This document shows positions 1 to 8,800 of a stretch of 11,555 bases of DNA, piece after piece. The position numbers and the translations under genes are program-made. The stretch comes from Pseudomonas nitroreducens (GTDB lineage: Bacteria > Pseudomonadota > Gammaproteobacteria > Pseudomonadales > Pseudomonadaceae): NCBI RefSeq assembly GCF_014204515.1, contig NZ_JACHLI010000021.1, positions 116,866 through 128,420 of the forward strand, written 5' to 3'. Positions within the stretch are counted from its first letter, which is position 1; every line of letters begins with the position of its first letter. The notes under the pieces are model-generated. The model did not search any database, was not told where the DNA came from, and saw nothing but the letters and a program-made list of their open reading frames with translations.

Positions 1-2257
1 CGATCGGGCCCTGGATGCTGCCCACGTTGTCGATGACCTGGCCAATGATGGCGTCTTCGCCTTCGATCGGCGGTTTCTCGGGCGCGGTGACGTCGATCAC
101 CAGGTCCCAGGCCTCGGATGCAGCGGACGGGTTGCCAGCGGCGTCGGTGGCGCGAGCGGTGAAGCTGTGCTCGCCTTCGGCCAGTTCTTCAGCAGGCGTG
201 AAGGTCCAGTTACCGTTGCTGTCGGCGCGGGTTTCGCCCAGCTTGACGTTCTTGTCGAAGATTTCGACCAGAGAGCCGGCTTCAGCCTGACCGGACAGGG
301 TCGGCTGACGGTCGTCGGTCACATCGCCACGGGCCAGTTCGCCCTGCTTGACGCCGACGTCGTCGTAGATGCCGCCGATGCTCGGGGCTTCCGGCGGGGT
401 GCTGTCGACGTTGACGATCCACGGATCGGACGGCTCGGACTGGTTACCAGCCGGGTCCTGGACGATCACGCTGATGGCGTGCTCGCCTTCGCCCAGCTCG
501 TCTTTCGGGGTGAAGGTCCAGTCGCCTTTGTCGTCGACCTGGGCTTCGCCGATCGGGTTGCCATTGTCGAGAATGACGATGGTGTCGCCCGGATTGCCTT
601 TGCCGATCAGGGTCGGGGTGGTGTCGTCGGTGACGCCGCCGTTCTCGATCGGGCCCTGGATGCTGCCCACGTTGTCGATGACCTGGCCAATGATGGCGTC
701 TTCGCCTTCGATCGGCGGCTTCACGGGCGGGGTGAAATCGATCACCAGATCCCAGGCGTCGGACGGGTCGGACAGGTTGCCGGCAGCGTCAGTGGCACGG
801 GCGGTGAAGCTGTGCTCGCCTTCGTCCAGTTGCTGGGCCGGAGTGAAGGTCCACTTACCGTCGTCACCAGCACGGGTTTCGCCCAGCTTGACGTCGTTGT
901 CGAAGATTTCGACCAGGGAGCCGGCTTCAGCCTGGCCGGACAGGGTCGGCTGACGGTCGTCGGTCACATCGCCACGGGCCAGCTCGCCTTGCTTGACGCC
1001 GACGTCGTCGTAGACGCCGCCGATGCTCGGGGCTTCCGGCGGGGTGGTGTCGATGACGACGATCCACGGCTCGGACGGATCGGAGGAGTTGCCTGCACCG
1101 TTGATGGTGACGAAGGTCAGGCTATGTTCGCCTTCTTCCATGGCGGCCGGCGGGGTGAAGGACCACGCGCCGTCGGCATCGGTTTCGGCACGGCCGATTT
1201 CAACGCCGTTGTCGTAGATGACAACGGTGGAGTCAGCCGCTGCCTTACCGCTGATGACGGGGCGGGTTTCGTCGGTGACGTCGCCAGAACTCAGCTGGCC
1301 GGTCTTGCTGCCGGTCGCGTCGAGCACGGATTCCACGGTCGGTGCGTCGGGTGCGGCGAGCAGAACCGTCAGGTTCCAGGGCAGGGATTGCTGCGACTGG
1401 TTGCCAACGCGGTCGGTGGCGGTGACGGTGAAGCTATGGCCGCCGGCATCCAGGTCCTGGGCAGGAGTGAAGATCCAGTTGCCATTGTTGTCGGCCGTTA
1501 CTTCACCGATCTTCTGACCGTGGTCATAGATAGTGACGCGGCTGCCGGCTTCGGCGAGGCCCTTGAGCGTGGGGGTCGCATCGTCGGTGCCGGCGCCATT
1601 GACCAGGGGGCCGGTGGACGGGCCGAAGTCATCGATGGCTTCGAGGATCTGCGGCTGCGCAGGCGGCAGGGTGTCGATGGTGACGGTGTAGCTGGCCGAG
1701 CGCAGGCCGGTGTTGCCGGAGAAGTCGATCGCTGCGGCGCGGAAGGCGTAGGTACCGTCCGGCAGGCTGTAGGGCAGGGTGATGTCCCATGCGCCTTTCG
1801 AGTTCGCGTAGGTGGTTGCCACCAGCGTCGAGCCGTTGTAGATGGCGACCATCGAGTTGGCTTCGGCGGTGCCCGACAGGGTCGGGGTGTTGTCGCGGGT
1901 CTCGCCGTTCTTGGCGATGACGGCGAAATCGTCAGCCACGCTGCTGATGAAGGCCGGCGCCGGAGCGACGGTGTCGATGATCAGCACGAGGTTGCCGGAA
2001 GTCCTGCCGGTTTCCGGATCACGGACGAAGAACAGCTGGCCGCCGTCGTCCAGTTCGGTTTCCGGCATGTAGCTCCAGTTGCCTTGCTCATCGACCTGGA
2101 CGCTGCCGACGAGGATGCCGTTCTGCAGCACTTCCAGCAGGGTGCCGGGTTCGCCGGTACCGACGAATTCGGGTTGGTTATCGTCGGTGACGTTGCCCGA
2201 TTCGAGATAGCCCTGCTTGCTGCCGACGAGGTCATAGAAACCCGAGATGGTCGGTTG
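1..2257 (-). repeat. Tandem Ig-like domain repeats of the second adhesin
   Basis: The region encodes seven complete Ig-like domains and part of an eighth, from about residue 172 of the second adhesin. From the fifth domain on they alternate between an A type (GGxYDDVGVKQGELARGD) and a longer B type (EGEDAIIGQVIDNVGSIQGP). The pair recurs every 645 bp: the anchor CTGTCG at 402 matches GTGTCG at 1047, and the 73 bases at 1-73 are identical to 646-718. Acidic residues at the domain junctions suggest calcium-bound linkers, as in related Big_13-type repeats; this is inference. Confidence 0.85.
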
Positions 2258-2770
2258 GGCAGAGAGGGGGGCGACCGGTGCGTCGAACAGTACAGCCTGG
2301 GGAGCAGCGTTGTCGGCCGAAGCCTGCGGGTTGAGTTGCTCAGCCTGCGCTTCGAGCTGCTGGAAGGTGGTCGCTTGCTGAATGACGTTCAGCGCGGCGG
2401 CTTCGGGCTGGTCCTGCTGTGCGCCGAGGTTTTCGGAAACCAGGGCCACGGGGCCCTGCGCGACATTGCTGTCGGCCGACAGGTGCAGGCGGTAGTCGCC
2501 TTTGTCGTTCAGGCTGTAGAGGCCGCTGTGGAACTGATAGAAGTCCTTGATCTGAACGGTCGAGCTGGTGGCCGAATCGGCGCGCAGGCGTACGACCAGG
2601 TCATTGTTGACCCGCTCGGCGGCGACGACTTCGGAAATCTGTTCCGAGCCCAGATCGGTCAGTACGAAACGGGCCCCTTCGGTGGCCTGAATGGGGGCGG
2701 TCAGCTCTTCCATCGCGTTCAGCGGATAGAAGTAGAGACCTTCATTGTCGAGAAGATAAGCAAAGTTCAC
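1..2770 (-). CDS. Second giant Ig-repeat adhesin, 3' end beyond the left edge
   Basis: This is a large repetitive surface protein, probably type I-secreted; 923 codons are visible with no stop before the left edge. The chosen start is GTG at 2768-2770, with GGAAG at 2778-2782 (7-nt spacing). An in-frame stop lies a little further upstream and no in-frame ATG lies between. Residues 1-105 form a prefix domain whose pattern (FVLTD, then NNDLVVRL, then VQIKDFYQF) parallels the prefix of the neighbouring adhesin (FILAD, NLLVFL, VIIEDFFEF). Residues about 106-170 are a Gln/Ala-rich linker. From about residue 172 there are Ig-like domains of about 100 residues: seven complete and the start of an eighth. 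The first four are divergent and the rest alternate between two types. Typical marks are TDD near the start, DGxWxFTP in the middle, DxAGNxS near the end, and Asp/Pro-rich linkers. It lacks the Gly/Ala-rich hydrophobic segment of its neighbour. The adhesin role and BapA-like assignment are inferred from architecture. Confidence 0.85.
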   Translation of the reverse strand, partial: MNFAYLLDNEGLYFYPLNAMEELTAPIQATEGARFVLTDLGSEQISEVVAAERVNNDLVVRLRADSATSSTVQIKDFYQFHSGLYSLNDKGDYRLHLSADSNVAQGPVALVSENLGAQQDQPEAAALNVIQQATTFQQLEAQAEQLNPQASADNAAPQAVLFDAPVAPLSAQPTISGFYDLVGSKQGYLESGNVTDDNQPEFVGTGEPGTLLEVLQNGILVGSVQVDEQGNWSYMPETELDDGGQLFFVRDPETGRTSGNLVLIIDTVAPAPAFISSVADDFAVIAKNGETRDNTPTLSGTAEANSMVAIYNGSTLVATTYANSKGAWDITLPYSLPDGTYAFRAAAIDFSGNTGLRSASYTVTIDTLPPAQPQILEAIDDFGPSTGPLVNGAGTDDATPTLKGLAEAGSRVTIYDHGQKIGEVTADNNGNWIFTPAQDLDAGGHSFTVTATDRVGNQSQQSLPWNLTVLLAAPDAPTVESVLDATGSKTGQLSSGDVTDETRPVISGKAAADSTVVIYDNGVEIGRAETDADGAWSFTPPAAMEEGEHSLTFVTINGAGNSSDPSEPWIVVIDTTPPEAPSIGGVYDDVGVKQGELARGDVTDDRQPTLSGQAEAGSLVEIFDNDVKLGETRAGDDGKWTFTPAQQLDEGEHSFTARATDAAGNLSDPSDAWDLVIDFTPPVKPPIEGEDAIIGQVIDNVGSIQGPIENGGVTDDTTPTLIGKGNPGDTIVILDNGNPIGEAQVDDKGDWTFTPKDELGEGEHAISVIVQDPAGNQSEPSDPWIVNVDSTPPEAPSIGGIYDDVGVKQGELARGDVTDDRQPTLSGQAEAGSLVEIFDKNVKLGETRADSNGNWTFTPAEELAEGEHSFTARATDAAGNPSAASEAWDLVIDVTAPEKPPIEGEDAIIGQVIDNVGSIQGPI

Positions 2771-2777
2771 TGGATAA

Positions 2778-2782
2778 CTTCC
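2778..2782 (-). promoter_or_regulatory. Ribosome binding site supporting the GTG start at 2770
   Basis: GGAAG on the minus strand sits 7 nt before GTG. It decides the start: the nearby ATG at 2783-2785 is in another frame and hits a stop after five codons, and the correct frame has no in-frame ATG between the upstream stop and this GTG. Confidence 0.65.
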
Positions 2783-2860
2783 ATGGTGGAGGATTGCTAT
2801 AACTCTGAATCTCGCGAGCCGTAGCCTGCGGTTCAGAACTTATATTCAAGGAGGGGAGTG

Positions 2861-2884
2861 GATGGCGCCCACGCGGGCGCCATC
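2861..2884 (-). terminator. Strong stem-loop after the first adhesin, no T-tract
   Basis: A perfect 10-bp inverted repeat, GATGGCGCCC paired with GGGCGCCATC around a 4-nt loop, lies 8 bases past the stop codon of the giant adhesin. On the minus strand it is followed by CACTCCCCTCC and not by a run of T, so it is not a canonical intrinsic terminator. It could be a partial terminator, or a 3'-end stabilising hairpin that sets relative expression of the two adhesin genes. The hairpin is directly visible; its role is inferred. Confidence 0.45.
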
Positions 2885-2892
2885 GCTCAGCT

Positions 2893-5800
2893 TCAGAGTT
2901 GTACCGAGACACCCTGCTGCACGAGGATTTCGGCAGCGAAGTCGGAGTGGTGATAGACGTCGTAGACCACGCCAGCGGCGGTCACATCGCCCAGCAGTTC
3001 CCAGTCGCCGACGTTCATGCCGTTGGGCAGCAGATCGTCGAGCATGACCTTGTCACCGGCGTTGCCCTTGACGGCCAGCTGCACGCTTTCATCGTTGATG
3101 AAGGCGCCGCGATGGCCCAGGTCCAGTACATCGCCCAGGGAGAGCTTCAGGGTGTTGTCGCCGGAGCCGGTGATGTCGATGATCTCCACCGAGCTCAAGC
3201 GGCCCTGCCAGGCACTCAGGTCCAGCGTCTGATTGGCGCCCGTCAGTCGGAGGGTGTCCGTACCGGCGTTGCCTTCGATCAGGCTGATGTTCTGCAGCAG
3301 GTTGACATCGGCCAGGCTGAACACCGAGGCGTTACCCAGGCCGTAGACCTCCGACACATCGCCATTGAGCTGGTAGACCGGATTCGGCGCGCCGGCGGTG
3401 TTGGTGTAGCCGGACAGGTTGCCGGCCACGTCCACCATCGCCACGCTCGCCGAACTGGCCGAGCCGACGTCCATGTGCACAGCCCCGGCATTGATGTCGC
3501 TTTGCGTCAGCGTGTGCTCGAAGCGCGCAGCACCCCCGTCAAGAACGACGGCGATACGGTCACCCACGGCGACGCCGGACGCATTGAAGGCGATATCCAG
3601 GGCGCCATCGGCCAGGTGGACGCTGGTCGGAGCGGCCAGGGCCAGCTTGTCCAGCACCACATTCTGTTGCAGCACGTAACCGGCGTTGTTGTTCTGATCG
3701 ACCACGCGAGTCTGGATGTTCCAGCTGGCATTGTGCGAGTACAGGTCCTGCGCGGCCCAGTCAGTGCCGTTGACCAGCGCGTTGAACCAGGTCTGGCCAC
3801 CGTCGGTGGACACCTGCAGGCGCTGGCCTGCGTTCAGTTCTGCGCTGAGCGTGCCGTACATGGCGCGGCCGAAGCTGTCGTTGTTGGTCACGAAGTCGTG
3901 GTTGCCGGTGCCGGAGTCCTTGCCCATGGAGGACAGACGCGCCACCTGGGTCGGACCGTTGCCGGTGTAGATGATCAGGTCGAACGGCTCGGATGCATCG
4001 CTGCTGTTGCCAGCGGCGTTGATGGCAACGGTGCTGAAGCTGTATTCGCCGGTGCTCAGCTCGACATCCGGGGTGAAGCTCCAGCGCCCCTGCGCATCGG
4101 CCTCGGTACGGCCCAGCTCGACGCCGTTGCTGTAGATCACCACTATCGCGCCAGCATCGCTGTGGCCGGAGAGTTGCGGACGGGTGTCGTCGGTCACGTC
4201 ACCGGATTTCAGCTCGCCGGTCTGCGGGCCCACGTCGTCGAAGATCGACTCGATGACCGCCGCGGACGGCTTCATGTCACCGGAAACCGCAAAGCCGAAG
4301 GCCGGCGAGGAGGGCTCGCTGACGTTGCCGGCCGCATCCATGGCCTGCGCGCTGATGGCGTGGCCGCCGGCAGACAGGTCCTGCTCCGGGGTGAAGCTCC
4401 AGTTGCCGTCCGGGCCAACCGCTACGCGACCGATCTCCTTGCCATTGTCGAGAATCACCACGGTGCTGCCCGCTTCGGCAGTGCCGCGAATGGTCGGGCG
4501 GGTGTCGTCGGTCACGTCGCCGTGCTCGAGCTCGCCCTGCTTTTCACCCACGTCATCGTAGATGCCGCCGATAACCGGTGCGTCCGGCGCGGTGGTGTCG
4601 ATGGTGATTTCCCACGGATCGGACGGCTCGGACTGGTTGCCCGCCGGGTCCTGCACGATCACGGTGATTTCATGCTCACCTTCGCCCAGCTCGGTTTTCG
4701 GGGTGAATTCCCAGGTGCCGTCTTCGCCGATTTCGACGCGGCCGATTTCCTCACCCTTGTCCTGGATGATGATGGTGTCGCCCGGCTCACCCTTGCCGTT
4801 GAAGGTCGGCGTGGTGTCGTCGGTGGTGCCGCCTTTCTCGACCGGACCCTGGATCGGGCCGTGGTCATCGGTCACGCCGCCCAGCACGGTGTCGTCCGGC
4901 TTGCTCGGGGGAGTGAAGTCGATCTCCAGGTCCCAGACAGTGGACGGATCGGAGGTGTTGCCCGCCGCATCGGTGGCACGCACGGTGAAGCTGTGCTGGC
5001 CTTCGTCCAGTTCTGCGGACGGAGTGAAGGTCCACTGGCCATTGCTGTCAGCGCGGGCTTCGCCCAGCTTGACGCCGTTGTCGAAGATCTCGACGAGGGA
5101 GCCTTCCTCGGCAGTGCCGGAGAGGGTCGGCTGGCGATCGTCGGTCACGTCGCCGCGAGTCAGTTCGCCTTGCTTGACGCCCACGTCATCGTAGATACCG
5201 CCGATGACCGGTGCGTCCGGCGCGGTGGTGTCGATGGTGATTTCCCACGGATCGGACGGTTCGGACTGGTTGCCCGCCGGGTCCTGAACGATCACGGTGA
5301 TCTCGTGGTCACCTTCGCCCAGGTCGGTCTTGGGGGTGAATTCCCAGGTACCGTCTTCGCCGATTTCGACGCGGCCGATTTCCTCACCCTTGTCCTGGAT
5401 GATGATGGTGTCGCCCGGCTCGCCCTTGCCATTGAAGGTCGGGGTGGTGTCGTCGGTGGTACCGCCTTTCTCGACCGGACCCTGGATCGGGCCATGGTTG
5501 TCGGTCACGCCGCCCAGCACGGTGTCATCCGGCTTGGACGGGGGAGTGAAGTCGATCTCCAGGTCCCAGGCAGCGGACGGATCGGAAGTGTTGCCCGCCG
5601 CATCGGTGGCACGCACGGTGAAGCTGTGCTGGCCTTCGTCGAGTTCTGCGGACGGAGTGAAAGTCCACTGGCCATTGCTGTTGGCGCGGGTTTCGCCCAG
5701 CTTGACGCCGTTGTCGAAGATCTCGACGAGCGAGCCTTCCTCGGCGGTGCCGGAGAGGGTCGGCTGACGATCGTCGGTCACATCGCCACGCGCCAGTTCG

Positions 5801-8800
5801 CCTTGCTTGACGCCCACGTCATCGTAGATGCCGCCAATGACCGGTGCGTCCGGGCGAATGGTATCGATAGTGACCACCCAGGGAGCGGACGGCTTGGACT
5901 GATTGCCGGCCGGGTCCTGGATGACGATGGTCACCGCGTGCTCGCCTTCGCTCATGGGCGGCGGCGTGAAGGACCAGGTGCCATCGGTGCCGACCGGAGC
6001 ACTGCCGACCAGGGTGCCGTTGTCATAGACCAGCACGGTGTCGCCCGGTACGCCGGTGCCATTCAGGGTGGGGGTGGTGTCGTCGGTGACGCCGCCGTTC
6101 TGAATCGGGCCCTGGATGGGGCCGACATCGTCGATGACTTCCTTGATGCCCGGGCCGTTGCCGGTGTTGTCCGGGGTATCGGGGGCGGTGATGTCGATGG
6201 CGAACTTGAACTCCGGCGTCGGGAGGCTTTCACCACCGGCTTCGGTGATGACGGTTACCGTCAGAGCGTGTTCGCCTTCGCCCAGCGGGGAGTCTTCCGG
6301 AGTGAAGCTCCAGGTACCGCTGGCGGTGCTTTGAACGCGGCCGATCTCGACACCGTTGTCGTAGATCACCACGGTGGCGTTGGCAGTGGCGCGGCCACTG
6401 AGAGTCGGGGTGGTGTCGTCGGTCACGCCGTTGGCGGTGATCGGACCCTGGATGACGCCGTAGTTATCCATCACCGAGTCGATCGATACGATGACGTCAT
6501 GGGTGTCCACGGTGAAGCCCAGCGGCTCGCTCATGTCACTGACGTTGCCCGCACGGTCGATGACCTGGGTGCTCAGGGCATGGTCGCCATCCACCAGGGC
6601 CGGGTTCGGGGTGAAGCTCCAGTTACCCTCGGCATCGCTGGCAACGCGGCCGATTTCCACACCGTTGTCATAGATCACGACGGTGACATTGCCTTCGTCG
6701 GTTTTGCCACGGAAGGTCGGTTGCGCATCGTCGGTGGTCTGACCCGCAAGGATCGGCCCCTGGATCGCGCCCACGTCGTCCCAGAGCTCGACCGATTCGA
6801 CCGCGTTCGGGTTGGTGGTGTCGATAACCAGCGGATAGGCGCCGGTGGCCGAGCCGGGGATCAGGTTGCCGGCCAGGTCGGTGGCATTGACCGTCAGGTT
6901 GTTCAGGCCTTCGCTGAGGTCCTGTGCCGGGGTGAAGGACCACATGCCAAGGCTGTCGGCCTGGGTGGTGCCCAGCAGTTCGCCATTGCTGTAGACATGG
7001 ATGGTGACGTTGGGCTCGGCGGAGCCGTTCAGCGTCGGACGTGCGTCATCGGTCTCTGCGTACTTCTGCAGCGGGCCGGTGATGCTGCCCACATTGTCGA
7101 TCACCGAGTTGATCGCCGGGGGAGTGGGCGCGTTCGGGGCGATGAGGGTGAAGTCAAAGGCCGGCTCGGACGCTGCGCTGGTATTGCCAGCGGCATCGGT
7201 CGCCTGCGCCGTAATGGCGTGTTTGCCCGCGGAGAGCTGGGTCTCGGGAGTGAAGGTCCACTCGCCGTTAGGGCCAGCCTGGGCCTCACCGATCTTCTTG
7301 CCGTTGTCGAGGATGACCACGGTGCTGCCGGCTTCGGCAGTGCCACGGATGGTGGGGCGGGTATCGTCGGTCACTTCGCCGCGTACCAGCTCGCCCTGCT
7401 TGTCGCCCACGTCATCGTAGATGCTGCCGATGACCGGTGCGTCCGGCGCGGTGGTGTCGATGGTGATTTCCCACGGATCGGACGGTTCGGACTGGTTGCC
7501 CGCCGGGTCCTGAACGATCACGGTGATTTCATGCTCACCTTCGCCCAGCTCGGTCTTCGGGGTGAATTCCCAGGTGCCGTCTTCGCCGATTTCGACGCGG
7601 CCGATTTCCTCACCCTTGTCCTGGATGATGATGGTGTCGCCCGGCTCACCCTTGCCGTTGAAGGTCGGGGTGGTGTCGTCGGTGGTGCCGCCTTTCTCGA
7701 CCGGACCCTGGATCGGGCCATGGTTGTCGGTCACGCCGCCCAGCACGGTGTCGTCCGGCTTGGCCGGGGGAGTGAAATCGATCTCCAGGTCCCAGGCGGT
7801 GGACAGATCGGAAGTGTTGCCGGCAGCGTCGGTGGCACTCACGGTGAAGCTGTGCTGGCCTTCGTCCAGTTCTGCGGACGGAGTGAAGGTCCACTGGCCA
7901 TTGCTGTCGGCGCGGGCTTCGCCCAGCTTGACGCCGTTGTCGAAGATTTCGACCAGCGAGCCTTCCTCGGCGGTGCCGGAGAGGGTCGGCTGGCGATCGT
8001 CGGTGGCTTCGCCGCGTACCAGCTCGCCTTGCTTGATGCCGACGTTATCGTAGATGCCGCCGATGACCGGAGCGTCCGGGGCGGTGGAGTCGACGTGGAT
8101 TTCCCACGGGTCGGACGGCTCGGACTGGTTGCCGGCCGGGTCCTGGATGATCACGGTGATTTCGTGATCGCCTTCTTCCAGCTCGGTTTTCGGGGTGAAT
8201 TCCCAGGTGCCGTCTTCGCCGATTTCGACGCGGCCGATTTCCTCACCCTTGTCGCGGATGATGATGGTGTCACCCGGCTCGCCCTTGCCGTTGAAGGTCG
8301 GGGTGGTGTCGTCGGTGGTGCCGCCTTTCTCGACCGGACCCTGGATCGGGCCCTGGTTGTCGGTCACGCCGCCCAGCACGGTGTCGTCCGGCTTGGACGG
8401 GGGAGTGAAATCGATCACCAGGTCCCAGGCGGTGGACAGATCGGAAGTGTTGCCAGCTGCGTCGGTGGCACTCACGGTGAAGCTGTGCTGGCCTTCGTCC
8501 AGTTCTTCGGACGGAGTGAAGGTCCACTGGCCATTGCCGTCGGCGCGGGCTTCGCCCAGCTTGACGCCGTTGTCGAAGATCTCGACCAGCGAGCCTTCCT
8601 CGGCGGTGCCGTGGAGGGTCGGCTGGCGATCGTCGGTGGCTTCGCCGCGAACCAGCTCGCCTTGCTTGATGCCGACGTTATCGTAGATGCCGCCGATGAC
8701 CGGTGCGTCCGGCGCGGTGGTGTCGACGGTGACTTCCCACGGATCGGACGGCTCGGACTGGTTGCCGGCCGGGTCCTGGATAATCACGGTGATCTCGTGG

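Noticed and set aside
167..2824. An 885-codon plus-strand open reading frame antisense to the second adhesin
   Set aside because: It has the same mirror-register effect as over the first adhesin, shows no domain signature, and runs across the start region of the real gene.
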